Shown: piece by piece, positions 54,466-63,880 of the stretch | Layout: each line of letters opens with the position of its first letter | Position numbering within the stretch: the first letter of the stretch is position 1 | NCBI GenBank assembly: GCA_900766005.1 | Contig: CAAFTU010000041.1 | Coordinates: forward strand, 56,781 to 120,780 | Direction: 5' to 3' | From: an uncultured Bacteroides sp. | GTDB taxonomy: Bacteria > Bacteroidota > Bacteroidia > Bacteroidales > Bacteroidaceae | Length of the DNA stretch: 64,000 bases | Translations under genes and position numbers: made by a program | Notes under the pieces: model-generated | Seen by the model: only the letters and a program-made list of their open reading frames with translations | Database searches by the model: none | What the model was told of the DNA's origin: nothing

Positions 54466-55418
54466 TATTTCAATTTCAATCTTAATTTTTCCAGCATATC
54501 CACAGTCATGCTTTCCAAATTATAAGCCGGTTTCCAGCCCCATTCTTCACGGGCACAAGTATCATCCAAGCTATCTGGCCAACTGTCAGCGATACGCTGT
54601 TTCAAAGGATCCACATCATACACCATTTCGAAGTCGGGTACATGCAGTTTGATAGATTGGTAAATTTCTTCGGGATCAAAACTCATGGAAGCGATATTGA
54701 AGGCATTACGATGAATCAGTTTAGCCGGATCTGCTTCCATCAACATAACGGCAGCATTCAGCGCATCGGGCATATACATCATATCCATCAGTGTGCCTTG
54801 CTTAATCGGACAAACAAACTTCTCACCCTTCACAGCCGAATAATAGATATCGACAGCATAGTCGGTTGTTCCGCCACCCGGAGGGGTCACATTCGAAATG
54901 ATACCGGGGAAACGTACCGCACGGGTATCCACTCCATATTTATTAAAGTAGTAATCGCTCAGCAATTCTGTAGTCACCTTAGTAACCCCATACATAGTAC
55001 GAGGACGTTGAATCGTATCTTGCGGAGTTTGCACATGAGGAGTGTTGGCACCGAAAGAACCGATAGAACTCGGAGTAAAGACAGCACATCCTTTTTCACG
55101 TGCCACTTCCAGCACATTCCACAAACCATCAATACCAATCTTCCAAGCCAGTTTGGGTTTAGATTCTGCTACTACCGACAACAAAGCAGCCAAATTGTAG
55201 ATCGTATCAATTTTATATTCTTCTACCACAGCGGCAATTTGTTGGGCATCAGTGACGTCTGCAACAGCCGATGGTCCGGACTCTTTCAATTCACCTTTAG
55301 GTTCAGCACCCGGAATATAACCAGCTACTACATTTGAGTTTCCATAGCGTTTACGCAACTCCATTGTAAGTTCGGAACCAATCTGTCCAGTGGCTCCAAT
55401 AATTAAAATGCGTTTCAT
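54465..55418 (-). CDS. tdh: L-threonine 3-dehydrogenase, SDR type
   Basis: 317 residues of the short-chain dehydrogenase/epimerase fold: ILIIGATGQIGSEL (NAD loop), TPSSIGSFG (Ser) and MYGVTK (Tyr, Lys). YNLAALLSVVAESKPKLAWKIGIDGLWNVLEVA is typical of this threonine dehydrogenase family, which is unrelated to the zinc type. It makes 2-amino-3-ketobutyrate, used by Kbl, encoded divergently 133 bp away. The link to Kbl supports the call. Confidence 0.9.
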   Translation of the reverse strand: MKRILIIGATGQIGSELTMELRKRYGNSNVVAGYIPGAEPKGELKESGPSAVADVTDAQQIAAVVEEYKIDTIYNLAALLSVVAESKPKLAWKIGIDGLWNVLEVAREKGCAVFTPSSIGSFGANTPHVQTPQDTIQRPRTMYGVTKVTTELLSDYYFNKYGVDTRAVRFPGIISNVTPPGGGTTDYAVDIYYSAVKGEKFVCPIKQGTLMDMMYMPDALNAAVMLMEADPAKLIHRNAFNIASMSFDPEEIYQSIKLHVPDFEMVYDVDPLKQRIADSWPDSLDDTCAREEWGWKPAYNLESMTVDMLEKLRLKLK

Positions 55419-55551
55419 TTTCTTCGTACTTGAGTTAATAAGCTAAATAGTGCACAAAGTAAGCACTTTTTTTTCAGATTTTAATCAAAAAAAACATGGT
55501 TATTCCAATAAAAAGTATGTTCTTTGTATTCAAACTTAATTCTCAAACACT

Positions 55552-56739
55552 ATGTACGGTAAAATGCAAGAATTCCTCTGCCAGACATTGGCAGAAATTA
55601 AGGAAGCCGGGCTTTATAAAGAAGAACGACTCATTGAAAGTGCGCAACAAGCAGCCATTACAGTGAAAGGCAAAGAAGTGCTCAATTTCTGTGCCAACAA
55701 CTATTTGGGACTGTCCAATCATCCTCGCCTCATCAAGGCCGCACAGGAAATGATGGACCGTCGCGGATATGGTATGTCGTCCGTGCGCTTTATTTGTGGT
55801 ACTCAAGATATTCACAAAGAACTGGAAGCAGCCATTTCTGACTATTTCCAAACTGAAGACACCATTTTGTATGCAGCTTGTTTTGATGCAAACGGCGGTG
55901 TGTTCGAACCTCTTTTCACTGATGAGGATGCCATCATTTCCGATTCACTGAACCACGCTTCCATCATTGATGGTGTACGCCTTTGCAAGGCTAAACGCTA
56001 CCGCTATGCCAATGCAGATATGCAAGACTTGGAAAGATGTCTGCAGGAAGCACAAGCACAGCGTTTCCGCATCATCGTGACAGACGGTGTGTTCTCTATG
56101 GATGGTAACGTGGCTCCAATGGATCAGATCTGTGACCTGGCCGAAAAATACGACGCCCTCGTCATGGTAGATGAATCTCACTCAGCAGGCGTTGTCGGTG
56201 CTACAGGACATGGCGTCAGCGAATTGTACAACACCCACGGCCGTGTAGACATTTACACAGGCACCCTGGGTAAAGCATTCGGCGGTGCTTTAGGCGGATT
56301 CACCACAGGACGCAAGGAAATCATCGACCTGCTCCGTCAGCGCAGCCGTCCTTACCTGTTCTCCAACTCATTGGCTCCGGGCATCATCGGTGCCAGCCTG
56401 GAAGTATTCAAAATGCTGAAAGAAAGCAATGCTATCCACGACAAACTGGTGGAAAACGTGACTTACTTCCGCGACAAGATGACTGCTGCCGGATTTGATA
56501 TCAAGCCCACTCAAAGTGCCATCTGTGCCGTGATGCTGTATGATGCCAAACTTTCTCAAATCTATGCTGCCCGCATGCAGGAAGAAGGCATCTATGTTAC
56601 AGGCTTCTACTATCCGGTAGTGCCGAAAGGACAGGCCCGTATCCGCGTGCAGATTTCAGCAGGTCACGAAAGAGAGCACCTCGACAAATGTATTGCTGCA
56701 TTCATCAAGGTAGGCAAAGACTTAGGCGTACTGAAATAA
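55552..56739 (+). CDS. kbl: Glycine C-acetyltransferase (KBL)
   Basis: PLP enzyme splitting 2-amino-3-ketobutyrate and CoA into glycine and acetyl-CoA, 395 residues. NNYLGLSNHPRL, MSSVRFICGTQDIHKELE, DESHSAGVVGATGHG, and the cofactor Lys in YTGTLGKAFGGALGGF. It forms a threonine degradation pair with the divergent tdh. A strong terminator follows. Confidence 0.96.
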   Translation: MYGKMQEFLCQTLAEIKEAGLYKEERLIESAQQAAITVKGKEVLNFCANNYLGLSNHPRLIKAAQEMMDRRGYGMSSVRFICGTQDIHKELEAAISDYFQTEDTILYAACFDANGGVFEPLFTDEDAIISDSLNHASIIDGVRLCKAKRYRYANADMQDLERCLQEAQAQRFRIIVTDGVFSMDGNVAPMDQICDLAEKYDALVMVDESHSAGVVGATGHGVSELYNTHGRVDIYTGTLGKAFGGALGGFTTGRKEIIDLLRQRSRPYLFSNSLAPGIIGASLEVFKMLKESNAIHDKLVENVTYFRDKMTAAGFDIKPTQSAICAVMLYDAKLSQIYAARMQEEGIYVTGFYYPVVPKGQARIRVQISAGHEREHLDKCIAAFIKVGKDLGVLK

Positions 56740-56755
56740 GCAATCCTATTTCAAT

Positions 56756-56788
56756 AAAAAAAGGCTGTCACGACGGACAGCCTTTTTT
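56756..56788. terminator. Bidirectional terminator, kbl/ferritin
   Basis: GGCTGTC (56763-56769) pairs with GACAGCC (56776-56782), extended by A-run/T-run pairing; serves both convergent genes. Confidence 0.85.
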
Positions 56789-56815
56789 ATTGAATTGATT
56801 CACAAAGTCAATTTC

Positions 56816-57298
56816 TTATGCACGTTGGCCTAATTTGGAATCCATAAACAAGACACCGGCTTCGCCTGCTTTCTTCAGTTTTTCAACGATACCCAGTACT
56901 GAAGCTTCTTCTTCCACCTGCTCACGCACAAAACCCCACAGGAAATCCTGCGTAGCCTTGTCATTTTCGGCAGCAGCCAAGTCTACCAACTTGTCTACCA
57001 GCTGAGACACATGACATTCATGCTTATAAACCTGTTCAAATACTTCCAGCGGACTTCCCCAACCGTTGGGAACAACATCCACCTTATCCACCAAAGCCAC
57101 ACCGCCACGTTTCATGACATACTCTGCCATTGTGCAAGCATGCTCCAGTTCTTCCTGCGACTGTTTTTTCATCCAGTGAGCAAAACCACTGAAACCTTCT
57201 CTTTCAAAATAGAAAGACATAGCCAAATAAAGATTAGCAGACCACATTTCGAATGTAACCTGTTCGTTGATTGCTTTTTGTAATTTTTCTGAAATCAT
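56816..57298 (-). CDS. ftnA: Ferritin
   Basis: Iron-storage protein, 160 residues from ATG 57298 (a GTG at 57304 is less likely). Four-helix bundle with ferroxidase residues in MWSANLYLAM, QSQEELEHA (Glu and His) and FVREQVEEE. Forms a cytosolic 24-mer shell in the family. Own transcription unit between kbl and lysA; no clear promoter box found. Confidence 0.94.
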   Translation of the reverse strand: MISEKLQKAINEQVTFEMWSANLYLAMSFYFEREGFSGFAHWMKKQSQEELEHACTMAEYVMKRGGVALVDKVDVVPNGWGSPLEVFEQVYKHECHVSQLVDKLVDLAAAENDKATQDFLWGFVREQVEEEASVLGIVEKLKKAGEAGVLFMDSKLGQRA

Positions 57299-57432
57299 AA
57301 TCACAACTATTTAATAGGTTAATACCATTTTATTTCTTTAGCTCCATTATCAATGATAACAAGTAATAAGCAAGTGTTGTTTCATACAATCTTATTTTTC
57401 CAAGCGCCTCCCGTCCGCTGACAGACCATCCG

Positions 57433-58596
57433 TCATCGAACCAGTTCGTCGGACATATAAGCCTTCGGCAATTCACGGCAATTATATCCTGAAGCCATTA
57501 CTTCACCGTAAGCACCTGCCGAGCGAAGAGCAACCAGATCTCCCCGTTTTACCCCGTTCAAATCGATGGCTTTACCAAACACGTCAGACGACTCACAGAT
57601 AGGGCCGACGACATCATACGTTTCCATAGGAGCATCAGAAGTGATATTCTCCATCTTATGATATGCCTGATACAACGCCGGACGGATAAGGTCAGTCATT
57701 CCTGCATCCAGAATTGCAAATTTCTTTTTAGCACCTTGCTTCACATACAACACCTTAGACACCAGCGTGCCACATTGTCCCACAACAGCACGACCCAATT
57801 CAAAATGAAGTTTCTGATAAGGGCGCAGTTTCAACTGTCCGGCATACGTAGCAAAATACTCTTTAAAATTAGGAACCGCCTGACGGTTAGGATGAGCATA
57901 ATCAATGCCCAAGCCACCTCCTACATTGATATGCTCCACCAGGATGCGACGAGCCTCCAGCTTATCCTGCAACTCATTTACGCGGTTGCACAAAGCGATA
58001 AAGTCGCCCATATCCAGAATCTGAGAACCGATATGGAAATGCAGCCCAATAAATTGCACATGCTTCATATCCTGCGCAATATCAATCACACGATCCATAT
58101 CCTCCATACTGATTCCGAATTTATTTTCGGCCAGTCCGGTAGTGATGTTGGCATGGGTATGTGCACCCACATCCGGATTGATGCGGAAAGCCACACGGGC
58201 TATTTTATTTTGTGCTGCAGCCAGTTCATTGATCACCTCCAGTTCAGGAACCGACTCCACATTGAAACAGAAAATGCCATGTTCCAATGCCAGATTGATT
58301 TCCCAATCCGCCTTTCCTACACCAGCAAACACAATCTTTTCAGCCGGAAATCCCGCGCGCACAGCCGCACGAATTTCACCGCCGCTCACACAGTCGGCAC
58401 CCAGTCCGCCCTCGCGAACTACAGCCAGCACCTTCGGATTAGCATTCGCCTTCACCGCATAGTGAACCACATAGTTGGGATACTTAGCCACCTCCTTCTG
58501 GATAGCAGACAACGTATCACGCAACACTTGAACATCATAATAATAAAAAGGAGTCTGCAGCGAGCGGAAACTATCAACTGGAAAAATTCCTTTCAT
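57433..58596 (-). CDS. lysA: Diaminopimelate decarboxylase
   Basis: PLP enzyme, last step of lysine synthesis, 387 residues. Cofactor lysine in HYAVKANANP; GGLGADCVSGGEI, HFHIGSQI and GGGLGIDYAHPN bind the phosphate; CESSDVFGK is the active-site Cys loop. It lies downstream of lysC, but a terminator-like hairpin stands between them, so its dose may be set separately. Confidence 0.96.
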   Translation of the reverse strand: MKGIFPVDSFRSLQTPFYYYDVQVLRDTLSAIQKEVAKYPNYVVHYAVKANANPKVLAVVREGGLGADCVSGGEIRAAVRAGFPAEKIVFAGVGKADWEINLALEHGIFCFNVESVPELEVINELAAAQNKIARVAFRINPDVGAHTHANITTGLAENKFGISMEDMDRVIDIAQDMKHVQFIGLHFHIGSQILDMGDFIALCNRVNELQDKLEARRILVEHINVGGGLGIDYAHPNRQAVPNFKEYFATYAGQLKLRPYQKLHFELGRAVVGQCGTLVSKVLYVKQGAKKKFAILDAGMTDLIRPALYQAYHKMENITSDAPMETYDVVGPICESSDVFGKAIDLNGVKRGDLVALRSAGAYGEVMASGYNCRELPKAYMSDELVR

Positions 58597-58619
58597 AAAT
58601 AGAAATTGTATTTAGTCAG

Positions 58620-58659
58620 TTAAAAAGAGCGCTTTTATCAACTCGGGTAAAAGCGCTCT
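58620..58659 (-). terminator. Hairpin between lysC and lysA
   Basis: AGAGCGCTTTTA (58626-58637) pairs perfectly with TAAAAGCGCTCT (58648-58659); TTTTTA follows on the minus strand, so it ends the lysC transcript wholly or in part. Confidence 0.75.
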
Positions 58660-58674
58660 AAAACCATATTTGTA

Positions 58675-59994
58675 TTACTTATTATTGAAAAGCATGTCGC
58701 TCAACGACTGAAGAGCTTTCTGCTTGTCACATTCACGAATCAGGAAGGAAATGTTATAGTTACTTCCACCAAATGAAATCATACGCACCGGAATGTCACG
58801 CATCGCATCCAAAGCCTTCGCTTCAAATCCCACGTTCTCCCATTCCAGATCACCTACTACACAGATGATACACATGTCATTGTCAACAGTCACCGTACCA
58901 TATTTCTTCAGGTCATCCAAAATTTCATTGATATGCTTCAAGTTGTCCACAGTCACAGAAACACCCACTTCCGAAGTACAGATCATATCAATGGAAGTCT
59001 GGTAACTTTCGAAAATTTCGAAAACCTTGCGCAAGAAACCATGTGCCAGCAACATACGGCTTGACTTAATCTTGATAGCCGTAATATTATCTTTAGCAGC
59101 TACAGCCTTGATTTTGCCTTTTTCCGTATCGTTGGAGATCAGCGTACCCGGAGCTTCCGGATCCATTGTATTCAGCAAACGCACAGGGATATTGGCATAT
59201 TTGGCAGGCTGGATACAAGTGGGGTGCAAAATTTTGGCACCGAAATAAGCCAGCTCGGCAGCTTCTTCAAAATGCAGTTGACGCACCGGACTCGTCTTGT
59301 CCACGATACGCGGATCATTATTGTGCATACCGTCGATATCCGTCCATATCTGAATTTCCGAAGCATTCACAGCTGCACCGATCAAAGACGCCGTATAGTC
59401 GCTGCCACCCCGCTGCAAGTTATCAATTTCACCGTAAGCATTGCGGCAGATAAAACCTTGCGTAATATAAATTTGTGCTTCAGGGAACAGTTCAAGCTGA
59501 GCGAGCAACTTCTCCTTAATATATACAGGATCCGGTTCAGCGTTCTTATCAGTACGCATGAATTCCAAAGCAGGAAGCAGAACAGACTTCACACCGCATT
59601 CTTGCAGATAGAAGTTCACCATTGCCGTAGAAATCAGTTCACCTTGCGCCAAAACCACCTTTTCTTCAAACAACGTAAAAAGATCTTTTGTATAAGACCG
59701 GATATAATCAAAATGAGATTTAACCACTTCCCATCCCTTCTGTTTATATTCCTGTGTAGCAAAAAGTTCATCAACATGCTGTCTGTATTTTGCTTCCAGC
59801 TTATTGATAATTTCGTTGGCACCTTCCGGATTCTTCTTGTACAGATAGTCCGAAATTTCCACCAATGTGTTTGTTGTACCCGACATAGCCGAAAGTACTA
59901 CAATCTTCTGTTCACCATCGGTAATCAATTTGGCCACTTCCTTCATGCGTTGAGCCGAACCAACAGAAGTACCTCCAAACTTTAAAACTTTCAT
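58675..59994 (-). CDS. lysC: Aspartokinase
   Basis: First step of the aspartate family (lysine, threonine, methionine), 439 residues. Kinase domain KFGGTSVGSAQRM, RGGSDYTASLIGAAV and EIQIWTDIDGM; C-terminal ACT domains from about 300 (MICTSEVGVSVTVDN, ICVVGDLE) for feedback control. It is monofunctional, without a homoserine dehydrogenase part. It is last in the hisH-to-lysC run, 13 bp after the ATPase gene. Which end product controls it is unclear. Confidence 0.95.
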   Translation of the reverse strand: MKVLKFGGTSVGSAQRMKEVAKLITDGEQKIVVLSAMSGTTNTLVEISDYLYKKNPEGANEIINKLEAKYRQHVDELFATQEYKQKGWEVVKSHFDYIRSYTKDLFTLFEEKVVLAQGELISTAMVNFYLQECGVKSVLLPALEFMRTDKNAEPDPVYIKEKLLAQLELFPEAQIYITQGFICRNAYGEIDNLQRGGSDYTASLIGAAVNASEIQIWTDIDGMHNNDPRIVDKTSPVRQLHFEEAAELAYFGAKILHPTCIQPAKYANIPVRLLNTMDPEAPGTLISNDTEKGKIKAVAAKDNITAIKIKSSRMLLAHGFLRKVFEIFESYQTSIDMICTSEVGVSVTVDNLKHINEILDDLKKYGTVTVDNDMCIICVVGDLEWENVGFEAKALDAMRDIPVRMISFGGSNYNISFLIRECDKQKALQSLSDMLFNNK

Positions 59995-60007
59995 TTTCGT
60001 TACTGTT

Positions 60008-60733
60008 TTAGTTATCTATATTTAAATCTATTTCAATCTTTTTCTGCTGAGGAAGATACTCCTCAGTGACATCCACAATGTGGTGGTCCTTGCAGCAGTA
60101 CACCCTACCCGGATACTCCTTCAGGAGCTGCAAATTATGCGTAGTCATCACCACTGCCGACCCCTTGTCGCAAATAGCATGCAACAGTTCGACAATCGCT
60201 TTACCAGTCTCCACATCCAGATTTCCCGTAGGCTCATCCGCCAAAATGATGGAAGGAGAATTCAAGACAGCCCGGGCAATGACAATGCGCTGCTGCTCGC
60301 CGCCCGAAAGTTCATTCGGCATCTTATACCCCTTGTTGGCCATTCCCACCAGGGTAAGCACCTCTTCAATCCGTTCCTTCACCTCCGTTTTATTTTTCCA
60401 GCCGGTGGCCCGCAACACAAACTCCAGATTGCTGTACACCGTGCGGTCAGTCAGCAATTGAAAATCCTGAAACACGATGCCCAGTTTCCGCCTCAGCTGA
60501 GGAATATGCTTCCGCTTGATAGAACGCATATTATAACCCAGCACCTTAGCCTCCCCACTTGCCACATCCAGTTCGCTATAAAAAGTCTTAAGCAGACTCG
60601 TTTTGCCCGAGCCCACCTTTCCAATCAGATAAACGAACTCCCCCTTGTGCAGTTGGAAGTCAACCTTATCCAACACACAGAGTTCCTGCTGATGGATTTC
60701 CACCTTTTTATATTGAATCAATGCTTCTTCCAT
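60008..60733 (-). CDS. ftsE: FtsE-type ABC ATPase
   Basis: 241 residues. Walker A GKVGSGKTS, Q-loop GIVFQDFQLLTDRTVYSNL, signature LSGGEQQRIVIARA, Walker B SIILADEPTGNLD. The sequence around the Q-loop and the start (VDFQLHKGEFVYLIG) is that of FtsE, partner of FtsX in activating cell-wall hydrolases at division. The gene overlaps the end of hisIE by 16 nt. No ftsX lies in the window. A different ABC system cannot be ruled out. Confidence 0.85.
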   Translation of the reverse strand: MEEALIQYKKVEIHQQELCVLDKVDFQLHKGEFVYLIGKVGSGKTSLLKTFYSELDVASGEAKVLGYNMRSIKRKHIPQLRRKLGIVFQDFQLLTDRTVYSNLEFVLRATGWKNKTEVKERIEEVLTLVGMANKGYKMPNELSGGEQQRIVIARAVLNSPSIILADEPTGNLDVETGKAIVELLHAICDKGSAVVMTTHNLQLLKEYPGRVYCCKDHHIVDVTEEYLPQQKKIEIDLNIDN

Positions 60734-61329
60734 GTGCTGCTATGTCTTTCTTTCAGTTCACGAGCCAGATCCTCGATACGATATCCTTTCGATGTAAGAA
60801 GCACAATCAGGTGATAAAGCAGATCAGCACCTTCATAAATCAAGCGGTCATCCGTACCATTCGTCGCTTCAATCACAGTCTCTACAGCCTCTTCTCCCAC
60901 TTTCTGAGCCATTTTATTCACTCCAGACTGAAAGAGGCTGGTCGTATAAGAGCCTTCAGGCATCTCCTTATGACGCATATCTATGAAATCCTGCAGACCT
61001 TTCAGGAACATCACCGGTTCTTCATTTTTCTCTCCCCAGCAAGTATCCTCACCGGTATGGCACACCGGTCCTGCCGGATTGACTTTAATCAGCAATGTAT
61101 CGTTGTCACAATCCGCTTTGATGGAAACCACATGAAGAAAATGGCCGCTCTCCTCACCTTTGGTCCAAAGGCGGTTTTTCGTGCGGCTGAAGAACGTAAC
61201 CTTTCCGGTTTCCACCGTTCTCTCATAAGCCTCTTTATTCATAAATCCCAGCATCAACACCTTCAGTGTCTCCACATCCTGTATGATAGCCGGAACGAGT
61301 CCATTCATTTTATCAAAGTCCAAATTCAT
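60718..61329 (-). CDS. hisIE: PRA-CH / PRA-PH histidine enzyme
   Basis: Fusion of phosphoribosyl-AMP cyclohydrolase (residues 1 to about 110: FMNKEAYERT, WTKGEESGHFLHV, DCDNDTLLIKV, GPVCHTGEDTCW with zinc Cys and His) and phosphoribosyl-ATP pyrophosphatase (residues 112-203: TTSLFQSGVNKMAQKVGEEAVETVIEA). Steps two and three of histidine synthesis. It lies 48 bp after hisF. Confidence 0.96.
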   Translation of the reverse strand: MNLDFDKMNGLVPAIIQDVETLKVLMLGFMNKEAYERTVETGKVTFFSRTKNRLWTKGEESGHFLHVVSIKADCDNDTLLIKVNPAGPVCHTGEDTCWGEKNEEPVMFLKGLQDFIDMRHKEMPEGSYTTSLFQSGVNKMAQKVGEEAVETVIEATNGTDDRLIYEGADLLYHLIVLLTSKGYRIEDLARELKERHSSTWKKH

Positions 61330-61377
61330 TGTTTACAACCTATTACATACTAAATTACACAATGTGCTTTAAAAAAA

Positions 61378-62130
61378 TCACCTGACAATAATTCCTTCGC
61401 TGCAAAGATACGATTTTAAATCGGGAATTTTTATTTCTCCGAAATGAAAAACACTGGCAGCCAGTGCTGCATCCACTTTTCCATGCAAAAAGACATCTCT
61501 GAAATGCGCTTTACACCCTGCACCGCCAGAAGCAATCACCGGCACAGAGAGCCGGTCGGCCAAGGCAGCCAGTGTATCATTGGCATATCCTGCCTTCACG
61601 CCATCATGATTCATGCTGGTGAAAAGTATTTCTCCTGCACCTCTTTCCTGCGCCTCGTGAGTCCAAGCCAGCAGTTCCTTATCAGTTTCTACCCGTCCTC
61701 CATTGAGAAAACACTTCCAACCGGTCTCCATCTGCATGGTATCAACAGCCAGCACGCAGACTTGCGAACCGAAATGCTTGGCTATTTCATCAATCAGCTG
61801 CGGCCGGCGAATGGCAGCCGAGTTGACCGATACCTTATCCGCACCAGCTTCAAGCAAGCGGTCTACATCAGCCAGTTCATGAATACCGCCTCCCACTGTA
61901 AAAGGAATGTTGATATTCTCAGCAATGCGCTTCACCAAATCGGTAAACGTCTTTCTACCCTCATGACTGGCCGTGATATCCAGAAAGACCAGTTCATCGG
62001 CCCCCTGCTCACAGTAAGCCCGACCCAGTGCCACCGGATCGCCGGCCTGACGCAAATTCACAAAATTCGTGCCTTTCACCGTCTGACCGTCCTTGATATC
62101 CAGACAAGGTATAATTCTTTTTGCTAACAC
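61378..62130 (-). CDS. hisF: IGP synthase, cyclase subunit
   Basis: TIM-barrel cyclase, 250 residues: LAKRIIPCLDIKDGQTVKGTNF holds the first catalytic Asp, PFTVGGGIHELADV and VIASGGAG the phosphate loops, LFTSMNHDGVKAGY the second Asp. It pairs with HisH. Confidence 0.97.
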   Translation of the reverse strand: MLAKRIIPCLDIKDGQTVKGTNFVNLRQAGDPVALGRAYCEQGADELVFLDITASHEGRKTFTDLVKRIAENINIPFTVGGGIHELADVDRLLEAGADKVSVNSAAIRRPQLIDEIAKHFGSQVCVLAVDTMQMETGWKCFLNGGRVETDKELLAWTHEAQERGAGEILFTSMNHDGVKAGYANDTLAALADRLSVPVIASGGAGCKAHFRDVFLHGKVDAALAASVFHFGEIKIPDLKSYLCSEGIIVR

Positions 62131-62192
62131 ATCTATATCTATTAAAGATTCATATCAGTAGGCTGCACCCTGTTGCATACAGCCGACAGTTC

Positions 62193-62915
62193 CTACAACA
62201 AAAACCGCTTCAGGTCACCCAAAGCAATGCGGCCTTCATACAGAGCCTTCCCAAAAATCACGGCAGGCACACCGGCTTCATCCAAGGCTATGATATCATC
62301 CACAGAACCCACTCCGCCGCTGGCTATCAGAGAAAGACCTTCAAACTGCTCCAGCATTTCCCGGTAAAGCACCACCGAAGGTCCCTGTAGCATCCCGTCA
62401 CAACCGATATCCGTACAAATAACCTTCCGCACTCCTTTCTCCATATACTCTTCCAAAAACGGAAACAGCATACAAGCACTTTCATCTTTCCAGCCATTGA
62501 CAGCAATCCTGCGGTCTTTCACATCAGCTCCCAATATCATCCGATTCGCACCATACCTCTCCAGCCAACGGCAAAAGAGAGAAGGCTCCTTCACGGCAAC
62601 ACTTCCACCGGTAACCATCTGGGCGCCGCTTTCAAAAGCAATATGCAAATCCTCATCACTCTGAATCCCGCCACCGAAATCTACCACCAGCGAAGTAAAT
62701 GTCGCAATCTGCTCCAGCACCTTGTAATTCACCACATGATGCGATGCAGCCCCGTCAAGGTCCACCAAATGAAGTCTTCGGATACCGTTTGCCTCCAATT
62801 CCCTGGCTACCTCTAGCGGGTATTCATTATACACCTTCTTACTGTCGTAATCACCTTGAGAAAGACGGACACATTTTCCGTCGATAATATCTATGGCTGG
62901 AATAAGTTCAATCAT
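62193..62915 (-). CDS. hisA: ProFAR isomerase
   Basis: Phosphoribosylformimino-AICAR-phosphate isomerase, 240 residues, TIM barrel related to HisF: ELIPAIDIIDGKCVRLSQGDY (Asp8), VDFGGGIQSDEDL, VICTDIGCDGMLQGPS (second Asp) and LIASGGVGSVDDI. It lies 27 bp after hisH. Confidence 0.96.
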   Translation of the reverse strand: MIELIPAIDIIDGKCVRLSQGDYDSKKVYNEYPLEVARELEANGIRRLHLVDLDGAASHHVVNYKVLEQIATFTSLVVDFGGGIQSDEDLHIAFESGAQMVTGGSVAVKEPSLFCRWLERYGANRMILGADVKDRRIAVNGWKDESACMLFPFLEEYMEKGVRKVICTDIGCDGMLQGPSVVLYREMLEQFEGLSLIASGGVGSVDDIIALDEAGVPAVIFGKALYEGRIALGDLKRFLL

Positions 62916-62942
62916 CCGCTTCTATTTTTTAGTATGACAACA

Positions 62943-63533
62943 CTACAACTCCAAAAAATTCCTCAAAATTTTCTCACCAGTGTCCCCGCTTTTCTCCGGG
63001 TGAAACTGCGTAGCATAAAAATTATCCTTATGCAAAGCTGCACTGAAAGGCAAAATATAATCCGTCGTAGCCGCAGTAAACTCACCTTCGGGCACATAAA
63101 AACTATGCACAAAGTACACAAACTCACCTTCACGGACCCCCTGAAACAGCGGACTGTTCAGCTTTCCAACGGTGTTCCATCCCATGTGCGGCACTTTCTC
63201 TTCATGCCGTTGCGGAACGAAGCGTTTTACATCTGCATCGAAAATGCGAAGACAATCCACATTTCCCTCTTCAGAATGACGGCACATCAGCTGCATCCCC
63301 AAACAAATCCCCAGCACCGGCTGCCGTAAATCCTTAATCAGCCCATCCAGCCCGATAGCCCTGAGATGCTTCATCGTTGTTTCCGCCTCTCCTACACCCG
63401 GAAAGATCACCTTATCGGCCGACTGCAGCCATTCCTTGTCTGCCGTGACATGTGCTTCCACGCCCAAACGCCTCAAAGCACAATCCACCGACCGTATGTT
63501 CCCTGCATTGTATTTTACTATTGCTACTTTCAT
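62943..63533 (-). CDS. hisH: IGP synthase, glutaminase subunit
   Basis: Class I glutamine amidotransferase, 196 residues: KYNAGNIRSVDCAL, catalytic Cys in PVLGICLGMQLM, His and Glu in YATQFHPEKSG. Supplies ammonia to HisF. It is the first gene of the hisH-hisA-hisF-hisIE-ftsE-lysC run. Its leader holds a tiny frame but no His codons. Confidence 0.96.
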   Translation of the reverse strand: MKVAIVKYNAGNIRSVDCALRRLGVEAHVTADKEWLQSADKVIFPGVGEAETTMKHLRAIGLDGLIKDLRQPVLGICLGMQLMCRHSEEGNVDCLRIFDADVKRFVPQRHEEKVPHMGWNTVGKLNSPLFQGVREGEFVYFVHSFYVPEGEFTAATTDYILPFSAALHKDNFYATQFHPEKSGDTGEKILRNFLEL

Positions 63534-63606
63534 TCGCCCATTAATCTCTATTCATTTCTGATTGTAGAAAACAGACCTTTTCTTCATACAGGCCCCGATT
63601 TATTCG

Positions 63607-63633
63607 CAAAAATAACGAATTATTGCAAAAATA
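63607..63633 (-). promoter_or_regulatory. Tandem -7 boxes upstream of hisH
   Basis: TATTTTTG occurs twice, 19 bp apart, on the minus strand, 74 and 93 bp before the hisH ATG. No perfect -33 for either. Confidence 0.4.
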
Positions 63634-63849
63634 AGAATAAACCCTGCCGAAAGTTGAATAAAAAACTCCCATATCTTACAGATAGAAACAAAACACGGAT
63701 ACCGCCTGCAACCAATCCCGCACGCATGATTGCAGAAAGACATCATACAGAAAGAAAAAAAGTTCATTTTTCATCTTTTCCGAATTCACTCATAATGAAC
63801 CACTAAGCAATCTGCGTCAAAAAAAAATTGAAAAAGGTTGGGTAAAACG

Positions 63850-63880
63850 CTTGCAGATTTGCAAAAAAGCACTACCTTTG
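63850..63880 (+). promoter_or_regulatory. Promoter of tRNA-Asp
   Basis: CTTG (63850-63853), a 19-bp spacer and TACCTTTG (63873-63880), 48 bp before the tRNA. Confidence 0.6.

Noticed and set aside
58597..58674. Lysine leader peptide or riboswitch before lysA
   Set aside because: Only a hairpin and a short frame without Lys codons are seen; no lysine riboswitch core.
63552..63587. A short frame upstream of hisH (starts MKKRSVFYNQ) as a second his leader peptide
   Set aside because: It contains no His codon and no terminator follows before hisH.
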